The notes under the pieces are model-generated. The model worked only from the letters and a program-made list of their open reading frames with translations. It was not told the DNA's origin and did no database searches. A stretch of DNA of 64,000 bases. Source: Gnetum montanum. Lineage: Eukaryota > Streptophyta > Gnetopsida > Gnetales > Gnetaceae. Positions 34,600 to 47,565 of this stretch are shown in pieces; the first letter of the stretch is position 1, and each line of letters starts with the position of its first letter. The DNA lies in assembly GCA_015680685.1 (NCBI GenBank), contig MNCI01020774.1, positions 537,853-601,852 of the forward strand, read 5' to 3'. The translations under genes were made by a program, and so were the position numbers.

Positions 34600-36049
34600 G
34601 TAAGACTAGTAATATGATAATTCAGTCAAACATGATTAGTAAGATTCATGCAAAGTAGCAACGTGATTCCTAGTGTTAGAAGCTTAAGCATTCCAATGAC
34701 TCTTCTGTGGTAGTTGATGCACTTGGATTACTTCATCATAAGGATTAGGTATATGTCCCTGATTTCTTGCAGCAACAATTGCTAGATGAAGTTTATTTCA
34801 ATAAGCGTTAGATGCATCTAGGTAGTAATAAAATATAGTAGGTGTTAAAGAGGTTGTACTAATAGCTAGGAATGAAGAAGCATATTGAAGAATTTATGAC
34901 TAAATTCTTGATTTGTCAATAGGTGAAACTTGAACACCAGTGACTAAGTAGCTACTTGTACCCTCACATTATTCCAAAGTAGAAGTGAGAGATGATTGGT
35001 ATGTAGTTCATTACTAGTTTATCTCATATTAGGGATGGAAAGGATGTTCTCCTTGTTGCAATGGATCTATTGAAGAAATCAACTCATTTCTAGCTACGAA
35101 AACTTCAGCTAGTGTGAAGGATGTTACACAGATTTTCATCTCTAAGATCATGTAGTTGCATGGCATTCCTACCAAGATTGTCTCAGATCATGATGTCAAA
35201 TTCACTTCTTAATTTTGACGTGCATTCATGGATAGCCTAGGAACTAGGTTAAACTTGAATGCAACTTATAATCTATAAACTAATGGTCAAGCTAAGAGAG
35301 TCAACTAAGTGTTGGAGGATATGCTTTGTTCTTTCTCTTTGCGATTTTCAAATAGTTGGGATAGTCTATTATCATTGGTAGAGTTTGCTTATAATAATAG
35401 ATATCAGGCTAGTCTGAAGGTACCATCATATGAAGTTTTATATGAAAGACCTTATAAGAGTTCCTTATGTTGGGATGCGATTGAGGATCAATAGCATATC
35501 AATTTAGATGTGGTGTTAAGGATGATATAGTAGATTAGAGAGGTTCATGACCATTTGAAGGTAGCTTAGGATCATCAAGCTAATTGTGTGAATAATATGA
35601 GGAGGCCTCTTGAGTTTACAGTTGGTAACAAGTTGTTTGTTCATATTTCTCCATTCAAATATTTGATGTGTTTTAGTTAAAATTGTAAGCTTAACATTGC
35701 TACATTGATGCATTCAATGTCCTTCAAAGCATAGGAAATGTGGCATATCATGTTGTTCTATCTCCACAACGTTCAAGCATACATTATGTGGTTCATGTTT
35801 CCATGTTGTAGAAGTACATCTCAGAAGACAAACATGTGGTTGATTAGTCTAAGGTATAGCTTCAAGATGATGCCTTATATGTGGAGCATCCTCTAGGGAT
35901 TATGGATCAAACAAAACACCAATTGCATAGTAGAACAATTCCCATGGTGAATGTCTTATAGAACCATCATGGTTCATAAGAGGGAGCTTGTGAGCTTGAG
36001 TTTGATCTATGATCTTTCCATCCTAAGATCTTCCAAGAGAAACATTCTT
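34600..36049 (+). pseudogene. Chromovirus (Del/Tekay-type) integrase and chromodomain remnant
   Basis: Plus strand with many stops: a zinc region with MHLGSNKI, LKRLY..LGMKKHIEEF and KFLICQ (34790-34930); DLLKKSTHF; ISTK-type core with SQIMMSN/SDHDVKF (about 35183-35203); VLEDMLCSFSLRF and SLVEFAYNNRYQASLKV (35309-35440), the LVEFAYNN motif being typical of chromoviruses. The catalytic Glu appears as Lys (GQAKRV, about 35286-35303). IPMVNVL..HHGS..GACELEF (about 35935-36005) matches the end of the chromodomain region. A PPT and TG follow at once. Nothing of this element is readable upstream of about 34600. Confidence 0.75.
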
Positions 36050-36062
36050 AAGGGAAGAAGGA
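36050..36062 (+). other. Polypurine tract of the chromovirus
   Basis: AAGGGAAGAAGGA is pure purine and is directly followed by TGTAATAACA, the likely 3' LTR start. Confidence 0.7.
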
Positions 36063-36590
36063 TGTAATAACATATATTTTGGGGAACCTTGCTACATAAG
36101 ATTCTTCTAGATGTTGAATACATCACTATTGGTTTTCTATGTCTACCATAAGTTCAATATATTGTAGATGTTGAATTATGTTGATCATGATGATGGGCTT
36201 TAGATGCATAGATGCTTGGATAACTTAATGTATTTTCCTAATATTTAATTATTCACATAAATATATTCTTTTATTATCATCTAGTAGGTGTGCACTAATC
36301 TTATTATTGAGTGTATCAAGATCTTTGTAGTGTTGGATGAGGCATGGCATGGCAAGGATTCGTGGTTTGATTGATTGTTATTCCTTGTTTTTCAAAGATC
36401 ATGATATGATCTAGTGGGTATGTGGTTCAAGGTTCTTATATGTGTTTTGGTGTGTTTATGGATATTTTATTGTATATTTATATTGGTTTTACTTTTCTTT
36501 TTTGACAACTTTAGATTATATTGTTTATTCTTTTATTTTAGCTTACTGAATTTTATGATATTTTCTCTTTGATAAGTGTGGCAAGAGAGG
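36063..36590 (+). repeat. Probable chromovirus 3' LTR (end not determined)
   Basis: Starts TGTAATAACATATATT immediately after the PPT. No second copy exists in the window, so the end is a guess. TA-rich sequence at 36460-36490 could hold a TATA box. Confidence 0.45.
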
Positions 36591-36879
36591 AAGTTACTGT
36601 TGGCACATTTTGGCCATTTCATGGAGCAGACTGGTAAGATTAAATGGGTTAAAAGTTCTTGGAGAAGTGGCTAAAGTTTGGGTTTGAGAGAAAAAATATG
36701 GGAGCATAGTGCCTATATCAAGCTTACAAAGGGACCCAAAATCTTTGGACTTGGAAAGATAAAATAAAAATATATATATATCCTCAAGTTTTGCAGCATA
36801 TCTTGCTAATCTGGCCTCAACAAGTAGGAAGCAAGATACAGGTTTGTTGACCAGTTGAATACCATGGAAGGATTCTGAG

Positions 36880-37140
36880 AGAACCATGCCTAACAAAAAT
36901 GTTGATATTCTTCCTCTTGATGAAGCTACAAGTGTTTTGGATGCTGAATCTAAAAGGATAGTGTAGGAAGCTCTTGGTAGAATCATGGTTAACAAAACAA
37001 CTGTAATTGTTGCACATTGGTTGGCCATTGTCAAAAATGCAGATATGATTGGTGTATTACAGCATGGTTCTATAGTTGAAAAAGTTAATGGCAATTCCCA
37101 AAGTGCATATTTCCAGCTTGTCAAGGGATGCATGAACGAA
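36880..37140 (+). pseudogene. ABCB-type (MDR/P-glycoprotein) transporter fragment
   Basis: Plus frame from 36880: RTMPNKNVDILPLDEATS (Walker B, 36904-36930), VLDAES (D-loop), EALGRIMVNKTTVIVAHW (H-loop His at 37015-37017) and ADMIGVLQHGSIVEK, closely following the end of a plant ABCB nucleotide-binding domain, where the usual text is KILLLDEATSALDAES and VVAHRLSTIRNAD. One stop (TAG at 36964, where Gln is usual) and HW in place of HR. The ABC signature (LSGGQ) and Walker A are not seen upstream. Such proteins pump auxin or metabolites across the plasma membrane; this piece of about 87 codons cannot. It could be a dead local gene or a piece carried by a transposon. Confidence 0.75.
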
Positions 37141-37558
37141 GGAGAACATTTTTATTTTTATTTTTTGTTTCAGTTTGTTTGGCTCTCTCTCTACATTTGT
37201 TTTTGGGACTGGTGCTTGAGCTGCTCATGGCTTGTCTGTGAATCAATGATATGATATGGTGATTGGCTCCAACATTTCATCAATGATAGCGGCTTTTGGT
37301 TTTGTTTCTGTTTCCATTTGCATTTGCGTTTGAGGCCACAAAATGAAGGAACACATCAAGGAAAGCATCATCATCACACTTGGAAGATTTGTAAAGAAGA
37401 TGTCTTGCAAGATGGCTTGCTAGAATAAATATTTCAGCCTCTTTGTCATGGTCCTGTGAGTTATGCATTTCATTTTTTGTTTTGTTTAAATTGCTTAGCT
37501 AGTGGTTTAGATAGTATCATCCTTGGCAAGTAATTTTGGGATTTTTAGATTGCTCTTA
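37141..37558. other. No recognised feature
   Basis: T-rich sequence after the ABCB fragment. Possibly the 3' flank of the dead gene; no ORF supported. Confidence 0.4.
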
Positions 37559-38147
37559 NNNNNNNNNNNNNNNNNNNNNNNNNNNNNNNNNNNNNNNNNN
37601 NNNNNNNNNNNNNNNNNNNNNNNNNNNNNNNNNNNNNNNNNNNNNNNNNNNNNNNNNNNNNNNNNNNNNNNNNNNNNNNNNNNNNNNNNNNNNNNNNNNN
37701 NNNNNNNNNNNNNNNNNNNNNNNNNNNNNNNNNNNNNNNNNNNNNNNNNNNNNNNNNNNNNNNNNNNNNNNNNNNNNNNNNNNNNNNNNNNNNNNNNNNN
37801 NNNNNNNNNNNNNNNNNNNNNNNNNNNNNNNNNNNNNNNNNNNNNNNNNNNNNNNNNNNNNNNNNNNNNNNNNNNNNNNNNNNNNNNNNNNNNNNNNNNN
37901 NNNNNNNNNNNNNNNNNNNNNNNNNNNNNNNNNNNNNNNNNNNNNNNNNNNNNNNNNNNNNNNNNNNNNNNNNNNNNNNNNNNNNNNNNNNNNNNNNNNN
38001 NNNNNNNNNNNNNNNNNNNNNNNNNNNNNNNNNNNNNNNNNNNNNNNNNNNNNNNNNNNNNNNNNNNNNNNNNNNNNNNNNNNNNNNNNNNNNNNNNNNN
38101 NNNNNNNNNNNNNNNNNNNNNNNNNNNNNNNNNNNNNNNNNNNNNNN
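37559..38147. other. Assembly gap (589 N)
   Basis: All bases are N. Apparent long ORFs across it are artefacts. Confidence 0.95.
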
Positions 38148-41100
38148 ACTCACAGTACTTGATAAAGTTGGCTGAATCTCTTAAAGTAAGTCATTTGTAT
38201 TTCACACACACGCAATCGTTACATTGCACACAACCGCACGCCGCAACAGCACACACACATACTCACATTAACTACTGAGTTATTTGGAGGTATCTGGGCC
38301 TTGGTGTTGCCAGAGACCAGCAGGCACCTAAATCCTGTTCGAGGACACTCGTTGGCGGTCGCGTCCCAAACGGTCGCCAACAGTTACATTTTGTGATTGC
38401 AAGAATTTCTAGGAATTATTCTTCTAGTTGTGTGTTATTTTGAACAATTCAAATTTTTTTCCATTCCATGGTTTTCTAGGAAAATATCTATTAAATTTTC
38501 CATTGTTTAATTCTTTCACACTTTTTGACAATTCAGTGTTGTGAGATATGAAAGCTAGAAAGAACAGGAGGGTTGTGGATCAGTTTTATGCATTGTTTGG
38601 ATTCTTATGATTTTCTCTTCTCCCTTATGATTTTCAATAGTTGAATTCAAAGATGAGTTATCTTGGCTTCTTCCCCATTTACAGTTACAAGTTTTTGTGC
38701 ACATTTATGGGTTCACTATTGTTTATTTTTGTTGTATGATTCTAATGCTATTTTTGGGTTGAGGAATTTTGTTTTGAATATATATAATGGTGTTTGGGTG
38801 GGTTTTTTATGTGTAATTTTTAATAAACTATTGTTATTTCTACTAATTTTGGGCATGGGTTTTTTGAGGATTTTTATCATCAAATTTGCAAATTAATTTC
38901 AAAGCAAATCCAGACATTTTAATCTTTTTTTATGAATTTTATAAAATTATTATGTTGATCCATAAAATTTATTAATCTACTATTTCTCCTTCTTTTTCTG
39001 TGATTTCTCCTTCTTTTTCTGTGTTTTCTCTTCATAAAGCTAGGGTTTCTAGAGATTTTTGTTAGTAGAATAGATAATGTGTACAAAAATGGATGTGTCT
39101 TTTACATATATTTAATTTAGGTTTCTTGCTATAGGTTGGTAAAAATCTCTTAAACATTCATACAATTTTTAAAAAATGATTTTAAAATCCATAATTTATT
39201 TTGCATTATGTGTTGTTCTTTTAAACATATCTAAAATCATAATAATTTTCACAATGTAGCTTTATGAGGCTATATCTCAAGTATAATTAGGGATAAAACT
39301 CTAAAATTTTACATAAATGTTATTATATGTTTAGAATACATATCCATTTAGAGTTAATTTAAAATATTTTATTTTAATGAAGTTATTAATTTTTCTTTCT
39401 ACACTATCCATACTTTCACCATTTTTTCTAATGCACAATAAAATCCTCATATCTCCTAAACTAATATAGAATTTTTCTTAAAATTTATGTGTAGATCGTT
39501 TTCTTTTCTATATTTCAATCCATTTTTAAATCATAGAAAAAACATTTCTATCACAAAGTTATGTTCTATTTCTGTCAACTACTTTTTCCATTTTTATTTT
39601 AGCTTAATTCTCTAAGCCTAGAATCATGGTTCTATAACTCTCTAATCTAATAAATGCCTTCATAAATCTTTAATAGAGAATAGTTATAGATATTGGCTTT
39701 TTTTATGAATCTAGAATCATTATAAAATCCGTGGGAATGGTGGAATTATAATAATTTTATCTACTATTACACATTTAGGTAATGATCCAACTCTAGACTT
39801 CATTTTGGATTTAATAGAGTCCTTAATACCCTATTGTAAAATAAAATCTTAGTTATTTGGAATCATGATTCAAATAATATCTTAGAATTACTATGATTTA
39901 TTTTTATCCCTTTTATTATTGGTTCATGGTTGATTCCCTTTTGACTCTATGATGCTTGATTTCTAAATTAGGTTGTTAGCATGTTGAACATGGCTTACTA
40001 TTGATTGTTGGAACTTTTACTTATTTTGGAGCAAGTTAGATTATTGGATCTTTTGGCTATTTTAGTACATGTTTTTGGATTAATAGATCTCTTAGATGAG
40101 ATATATCCCTTTATTTTGTTGTTACCCTCCATCATCAATTTGGTTTTCCATGGTTGTTTGTTTGCTAATTGTTTGGATGTTAAAGCTAACACCAAGTTTA
40201 TGTGGTCGGTTGGAGATGGGCTCCTTAGAGATAATTTGATGCTTAACCCCCACTAGTATGCATTAGTGTGGCTTTCACAGGAGGTTCCATCCTATGTGAA
40301 ATGGTGATTCTATGGCTCATTGATCCTTTTATATTGTGCCTCCCATATGTTAAAGGAGATGTGCTGAAAGATGCCTCTAGCACCAGCAAGTTTGGGAACC
40401 TTAGAGGTGAGTTCCTAGGTGATTTCTCAAGTTCATTTAGACTAATAATAAATCCAAGTGCTTTGTAATTTAGTTTTGATATGGATACATTTTGGCATAT
40501 GGAATGTACACAAGATAACATGACACACATTTGATAGTAAGACTATTGTGTGCTAGCCTTCTTGTAGTGGCCATAGTTCAAGTGAGAAAATCTTGTTTGG
40601 TTTTTGAATTTTGGATGGATGTTTGGCTATTCATTTGTATGCTTGTTTAGATATTTGAGCTAACATATTTTTCAGGTTAGCCATGTTCATCCTAAATCCC
40701 ATGTGATTTTTCCATTTCGCAATTAAAGATATTGCCAAGGTTTCTCACTTAGTTTTATACTAATAACCCATTTTATTTTTAGGTTAATTGATTCAAAGGA
40801 GATGGGAGCTCTTGGAGGATTTGATATGACTATATAAGCTTGATGATATTATGTTTTTAATTTAGGCATTGGCTATTTTATGTATTTGGCATTTTGGCTT
40901 TTATGCTAGATATTATATCTCCTTTCCTAGCTTTCAATTTATGGATATTTATGTGGTTGGACCTTTTATATCACGTTATTTTATACTTATGTTATGAAGA
41001 TTTAGTTTTAAAATTTATTTATTAGTTTCTCATATATATTTATGTTTTATCTAATTTTACATTTTTTTCATTTCTTTTTCTCTACTATTTAGTCTCTTCT

Positions 41101-41214
41101 CTTTTTCTTGGATCATAACTTCATGCTAGGTTCCTTCATTTTCTTTCACTCCAAGATCATTCATTTCTTTGTCCCTTGCCATGGATAATCATTTTTTATG
41201 AGTTTTACCTAATG
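38148..41214. other. Repeat-poor AT-rich stretch; one possible exon edge
   Basis: No match to the retroelements described elsewhere. Immediately after the gap, 38150-38185 reads SQYLIKLAESLK followed by GTAAGT, a good plant 5' splice site, so an exon could end at about 38185. A CA-rich and locally GC-rich part (38200-38390) follows, including a 7-bp stem GTTGGCG/CGCCAAC at 38351-38381. The rest to 41214 is T-rich like intron or intergenic DNA, with short unsupported ORFs only. Confidence 0.35.
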
Positions 41215-41740
41215 TAATGCTCTCCAACCTAAGGCCTAGAAAGGAGGGTATTATAGCCAAGGCCAAGATTAATTTTATTACATAGAAGATACCTGATTGG
41301 CAATCCATCTTGGATAATCTTGCCCTTATTCACAATGTTAAGCTAAGGAATAAAGAACTACAAATAGCAGATTTCATAGAGTACATGGGATTTGAAAATC
41401 TACACTACACTAAATTGACCATGTTAACAATAGGTAGAGCCAGAATAAAGTTAGGGCAATAGTTGGCTACTATGTATTTTATGTATGAAAGAGACTTTGT
41501 AGACAGGAAACACACATAACAAAAAAATTAACATCACAAACTCTTAGCTTCTAGTAGTCAAATCAGGTTATCAAGACCAAAAAGATGTTATAGCAAATTT
41601 GGGCAAAAAAAAATCACTGATATATCAAAAATTACAAATTATGGCCAAAGCTCTTAAGGTAGAAAGAAAAAAATTTTAAATATGATATGTCAAAGCCAAG
41701 AAGATGTTACACAACTACCATGTCCTTGGGAAATACCAAC
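41215..41740 (+). pseudogene. ORF2 C-terminal fragment
   Basis: Plus strand, aligns with element A 7490-7985: ILDNLALIHNVK, IADFIEYMGFENLHY, TMLTIGRARI and a final LPCPWEIPT. It is stop-rich and more diverged than the E2 copy. It is cut at 41740 by the end of element E2, so it belongs to an older insertion. Confidence 0.65.
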
Positions 41741-42590
41741 TAATGAGCAGCAAGGTACCCCTATGCTCAATCATACGAATATGAGCATGTACGTAGGATC
41801 TGGTCAAACTCCGCGAATGGACTAGTTATGGCACCTAGACAGTTATATGTTGATCATAGTTTGCTATCTTCCCACCTAGACTAGTATTTGCTTCATCACA
41901 TATGGTTTAGTCTAGAGTGAGGTGTATGATGTAATTCTAAACTAAGCTACACTTAGAGACAATGAGAAATAATCTTGATTAAACTAATAAGCAACATAAA
42001 GTAAAATCTAAGCTAGCCTAAGTGCGGTGAGCATCTATCCTTAATCATCCGTATGCATCTTGGACTTCATGTACTACTTGTAGGATTACCAAGCACATAT
42101 TACTTGAGCACTACTAGATATGCTACTGGGTTACTAAGTAGTTACACTTAAATGTTTGTGATTAAGTTGTACTCATTCCGCATTAGCAACAAAAAGTGTA
42201 AATGACAATAAAGAAAATATTAACTAGAAACACAACTATAAATAATCAATAATTAAAGTAAATAAAAGCTAAGTGAATGCTACAATGATGGAGTAATCTC
42301 GATCTTTATTGCTAATCATGTGCATGTCCAAGTACGTCACACTCGAACAAAGGTTCCATACAATTACAAGCATCACACTATGAGCATGCACTTGGAAAAG
42401 AACTGAAAACTAACAAAAAGACTCAACTTAAAGACTTACCAAAAGACTCCCTTCCTATGCACCTGAGTGCTATATTTATAGGCTAACATAGGAATCACAA
42501 TATCGTTATTCAATATCATTATCCAGGCTACAATATTATGTACCTGATATCGAATATCTGATATTGGGGCCTGGCACTTGTGATTCATCA
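41741..42590 (-). repeat. Element E2 3' LTR (850 bp)
   Basis: Plus-strand ends TAATGAGCAGCAAGG and GTGATTCATCA; the outer TG has become TA. Family-I LTR landmarks occur in order. U3 (about 42490-42580) holds AATATC/GATATC repeats, and a TATA-like TATAAATATAG (minus) lies at 42472-42482. It lacks most of the CpGs seen in the LTRs of A. Confidence 0.85.
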
Positions 42591-42777
42591 TATCCCCACA
42601 ACTGAATAACAACTCATCCTCAAGTCAAACAACAAAATGAGAATGAGTTCATTTGATTACACAGTGGATAAGTATGGGATTATGGACTAACTATGAATTA
42701 TTTCATGTTGCAGTGTGGAGTTAAAAAAATAAAATTAGGACACTAACACAAAATACAAAAAATAAAATTATTGGAAT

Positions 42778-45570
42778 TCATGTGGTTTTTGGTGGTGGTG
42801 GCTCCTCCATGGGCCTTATCTTGTGCTTCAGGCTTTGGAAATGGATATCTCTGAAGGAGCATCTGAAGCTTTTCTTCTTCAGTTTAGGGATCGTGTGCCA
42901 TCCATGCTGATGTTCCAATATTTGATAGAGTCAGCACCTTCCATGGACACAGTAGTTTCGGAAACATCTTATTGGCCTTGACATACCAAGCTGCAAATAA
43001 CCGTCATTCCTCCTCATAGGCTCTAACTCTGTCTCTAAGTTCTTGATAGTCTATAAGCCATCAAGCCAACTCTGCCACAACATCTGTCTATCCTTGTTAG
43101 CTAGCTTTGACCACCTCTAACTTAGAATTTGCTACCTCTAATTTTTGCAATGTCTTTTTGTGTTCAGCAAATTCTACTTTATATTTGGTGTAGGTGGCTA
43201 GTACCTGGTTCTCCAATTCTATCCTCGAGTATCTTGCCATTACCATGGCTAAGTTGGCATACCTCAGGTTTGCCAACTCCATGTACTTAGTGAGATCCTG
43301 GATCTACAGGTCCTGACTCTTTAGTTCTGCTTAGTGGGCGAAGGCATAGGTGTCCAATATGGCCCACCAATTAGTGTTTTGAGCACTAAAAGTGTTGATA
43401 TGAGTCTTAGCCATATGGATCTCTTTTTTGATGATTTTTTTGTACATCCCCACCTAGTCCCAAAAATGTTTTTTTAGCTTCTCATGCTACTTAGCCTCAT
43501 TCTACCACGTGTTTATTTCAATGGTCATCTTTTGACAGATGGCACGTACCTCCTCCATTGAGAGAGTCCTATTTTCTCTAGCTAAGTGATTCATATCTTG
43601 GTTGATATATATTAATTATTCTTGCATTTTCTAGAAATTCTCCTTGAGAACATTCTTTTCTTTTTCGATGGTAGTCAACCAAAGATTCTTAGCAACAATG
43701 AGTTTATTTTCTTCTTATAAGGCCTTGAGTGCTTTAGCGTGTGCATATGTTTGGGCCTGTGCTTTTGAAGCATCCCAATTAGCCTTCTCTTTCTCCATTA
43801 CCATCCTTTTATTCTCTTCTAATAGTTTATTCAGTTGCTCTATCTGAAATAACTCTAGCTAGTCAGCTGGGATAAGTTGGGATGGATCCCACTATGCGTC
43901 TTGCAGGGTGATGAACTTCTCTTGGAGTCTTCTCAACTTGTCCTCTGCATGTTCCGCCGTAACCTCCACCATGACCAACTTTCCCCTTGTGGAAATGAGG
44001 TCTAATTGTGCTGCTATGACATCTTGAGGGATGTCAAACAAGGATGCCATTATTTGTCCTGTTTGCAGTAATTGATCCAAAGTATCCTCATGTTCTACAG
44101 AAGTCATCAAGTGAAAAACTAAGACTTGAGCATCACATGCTCCTATGAGATCCACCGGTGGCACAACAAAGACATTGAATGATTCTTTGATGTGATCTAT
44201 GACGACTTCTACTACTCTAGCTACATTCTAGTGTTGTATCACCACTACTATGGCACCTTCACCAATTTCTAATTACACTTAAAAATATGCAACATTTCTA
44301 GAGATCTGTTGTGACCAATGTGATTCCCCTCCTCCTGTGTGTATAGAAACCTCATCCCATGCATGATCAATTGAGGTAGTGGGTTGTACGGCATCATTAA
44401 TGACCTTGAGAAGTTAGCCTCATCACGACTTCCCAAATTGATTATTTCTGTGATGGCCCTGAGATTACTCATCAACAGTCGATAATTTTGCGACGATAGT
44501 GGCAATTAGCCTTATTGGCTTATGGGTTGCATGTTGGGCCCTACATCCTATTGTTGACTAGGCCTTATGTCTAGAAGTTGGTTAGGCCCTACTATTTGAG
44601 GTGCAATGGGCCCAACCATTTATTCTTGCTCAGGCTCCAATGTCTCACCAACGTCTTTCCTTGGTGCTATTGGCTCTAATAATTTAGCATAGGATGCATT
44701 TTGAGCTTTTCTGGGGATGTCATTAATGTACCCTATAATTCCAACATGTTGGCACAACTTCTTGATTAGACAAGGAAAAGGAAATGCAAACTTCTCCATC
44801 TTACGTTCTTCAAACCACCTCAATATTTCCATGAGATATAGATGGGGCAAATTGGCATCAACCTTACCCATCAAGATTTCACTTCCTCTAGCCACATAGG
44901 TGGAAATCCTGTTTAGTCCTTTTGTTGGGAAGATGTGAGAGGTGCCAATTTTGAAATAGATCCTCTCTTCAAGGGTGAGCTCCCTATATGTTTTATCCTC
45001 CTTACCGTATGTCCTCTTTAACCATATTTTTTATGTATCAGCATCAGAGCGAGTGGATAGATGAGAAACCTTAGGCCCTGTATTTACAAGGTTCAAAACT
45101 TCCAAAATGGCCTTAGCAGAGAAATTGACTGAAATCCCACCAATGTCAATGGTGGTGCCTTCTTCTTTATTATGCCAAAATGGATACATCTCCCCCAAGT
45201 ACCATTCACCACTCTCTAAGAGAACAAGCCACATTGGAGATTCTTTGAGTTGATCTCTAAATGACTCAAGGGAAAATTTGGTAAAGGATCCAAAATTGAA
45301 GTTCAAGATCACTGCAGCTGATGTGGACCTTTCCTGAATTGCCTGAATGCATTCCAGAGATAACATGAGATGTTGTCCCTATTCAGTTGCCCTACCTTCT
45401 CCACCTTCTACATGCCTAGATTGTGTAGTAACATGAGTGTCTTGATAAATGTTGAATAATTGTGCCTCCTACACTGCATGTTCCATGGAAGGTCCTTGGC
45501 CACTACCTCTCCATGGGCATTTGGATGCACCTTGAGAGGGTCCTCCCTATTTTCCTCATTTAGGGACCAT
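42778..45570 (-). pseudogene. ORF2 of element E2
   Basis: Minus strand ATG at 45570 to TGA at 42778-42780: 2793 bases, almost the same as in A. Recognisable parts: GEWYLGEMYPFWHNKEEG and IDIGGISVNFSAKAILEVLN (45240-45100), RIYFKIGTSHIFPTK, MARGSEILMGKVDANLPHLY (44895-44836), GYINDIPRKAQNASYAKLL, HEDTLDQLLQTGQIMASLF (about 44100-44040), then long coiled-coil-like charged helices and LPCPWKVLTLSNIG near the end. Multiple stops. Two compensating frameshifts: one between 44505 and 44165, one close to the end. Preceded by a TACTAAC/ACAG acceptor and a TATA module. Function unknown; the same reservations apply as for the copy in A. Confidence 0.72.
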
Positions 45571-45600
45571 CTGTAATCACACCAAGATCAATTGTTAGTA
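45571..45600 (-). promoter_or_regulatory. Branch site and 3' splice site before E2 ORF2
   Basis: Minus strand TACTAAC (45600-45594), then GTGTGATTACAG directly before the ATG at 45570. Matches the arrangement at 5327-5354. Confidence 0.5.
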
Positions 45601-46080
45601 AGGTTATTTAACAAAATTTTATTATCTTATACCTTACTCATTGCCTTTAATGCATTTAATTTTTCCTTAGTATGATTTTGAAGTTAGAAATTTTCAAGAA
45701 AATCCTCTTAAAAGTTTTAATGTCAAGCCTAATTTGATCAAGTGGCTCCAAAAATAATTTTCATGGTTTGGGTGAAAGAATAAAATTGGTTTGGCATAAG
45801 TTCTTATCATTTCTTAAGATCAGTTACCCCTATGATATCCTTTGGGTGACAGCAAAATTCAAAAAGGTTGTGTGCAAATTCTAATGTACCCCTCCCCCAC
45901 GACTAAGTTAGACACTCTAGGTTTAAGTAGGTTCGATCGGAAGTGAAATCAAAGCGTTAACAAGTGAGATATTGATGTTTAAATGATAGGTGCATAAAGT
46001 ATGAGAATTTGTGGAAGAAAATTGCAACAACTCCCCTTGTGTTAATAGTTGAAAATGATGTTGACGCTTGTGGGCGATCC

Positions 46081-46175
46081 ATATATATAGATTTTATAGA
46101 CACGATATTGCATACATGCAAGGGTAGACCTGATATCATGTCAGACCTGATACCAGGTACCCAATATTGCATCCC
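46081..46175 (-). promoter_or_regulatory. Internal promoter-like module of element E2
   Basis: Minus strand: GCAATATTGGGTACCTGG, then GATATCAGG-type and ATGCAATATCGTGTC repeats (46175-46101), then TCTATAAAATCTATATATAT (46099-46080) as TATA box. Compared with element A, CG has mostly become TG or CA. Confidence 0.5.
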
Positions 46176-47565
46176 TTTCAGCATAGGGTACTTGGCAAAA
46201 TTGATGAATTTTTGAATCTTCACTACCAAAAATGAAGGATTTAAGGTAAATTTGAAAGATCAAGGGTAATGTTGAGTAGACATTGAGGCACCAAAAGTGT
46301 AATGAAGTGGAATTATACAATGAAGTTCTTAAATAGGGTAAGAAAAAATGATATGTAGTGGTGCATAGAAATGTTTGGGTTGTAATGATGATAAAGGAAA
46401 GAATAAATTTAGTGGTGTAGTACTCAGAGGGTATAAGATGATGTGGTGGTGTGCAATGAGTGAAAATTACAAAAGTTACATAAGTGGGTCCTCCCCACAG
46501 CAAGTTCCAACCTATCATGCCCTTACATAATCACACCTTAAAATGTCCGTAGGTAGGAGAAGGGTTAAATACAATCCGCACCAATGCAACAAAACACAAA
46601 CATGTTAGATATCACCATGATGAGGTATGAATTCTATGCCACACAAGACACAAGTTATAAATACTTGGACAGTGTGGTGAGATGAATTGTAGAAGGGATT
46701 GTAGAGATTGGGAAATGAGGCAACTCACCCTAGGCACAATGAATCCAAAGTGTCATGCATGATTTAAGTACCATTACCCTTTCGCTTCAAGATAACTCCC
46801 AAGTCCATACCTCTAATCAGTGACATCACATTGTTTCATCCCCATGATAGACAACTACAAGAGCATCACAACAATAAGGTGTACATCCACTTGGCATTTT
46901 GCACAAGGGAGGAGCGATTTGAATTTGTCTACAACATGTTTTTCTTGATCTTTTCTTTGCTATTTTTCTTCTTTCTTTTATTTTTCTTCTTCTAGCTACT
47001 TTGGCACCTTGTATTTTCCAATTGTGAACCACATAAGTCACCAACCTTTAGGCATGGGTGCATTTCTTTCTAGTGAGACCCCTAGAACAGCATTGAGTTC
47101 CTTTATGGAGTGCCTTTGTCACAACTCTTACTCCCATTTTTTGTTAGATCTACAAGGATCTTAGTATAACCAAGCTGCATGATAGCACCTACAAATGTCA
47201 CCAAAGAGAACTCGCAAGTCCCCTTGATGTCACACCCTTGTCATTCTCTCTTAGTCCATTACTCTTTGCTGTAGGCATAATGAGTACAAAGTTACTTTAA
47301 GTTTTAATGATAACAAGAATATCATCATACCCAGAGTAGAACCTCTTATTAATAGAATGGGTGGGTGGATGTTGTGGGCTCGCTGTCCAAATAATTAGTC
47401 CCTTGTGACTCGATAGCATAGAACAACATCTCAACTGACAAGTCACATGAGTATTTGATTCACAGATGAGATTATTCTCAAAAAGATAAAATGACAAATT
47501 AAAAAATGAAAAACTAGAAAAAAAATTACAAAATCAAAGAAAAAAAAATTTACTAATTTTGCTTG
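46176..47565 (-). other. Spacer of element E2
   Basis: Homologous to 3399-4792. Block 2 lies at 46475-46552 and block 1 at 47041-47083. The stretch at 47500-47560 is A-rich. Short ORFs here do not match those in the other copies and are not considered genes. Confidence 0.65.

Noticed and set aside
36594-37133. 179-codon open frame on the minus strand
   Set aside because: It is antisense to the clear ABCB fragment on the plus strand and has no family resemblance of its own.
37523-38278. Three long open frames across the second N run
   Set aside because: Same artefact; real sequence on either side is too short to judge.
38351-38381. GTTGGCG/CGCCAAC stem as a transposon end or terminator
   Set aside because: Seven base pairs with a 17-base loop, not repeated elsewhere; no target duplication or partner end found.
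46141-46518. 125-codon minus-strand open frame in the spacer of E2
   Set aside because: No counterpart in A, II or IV; composition is that of the non-coding spacer.
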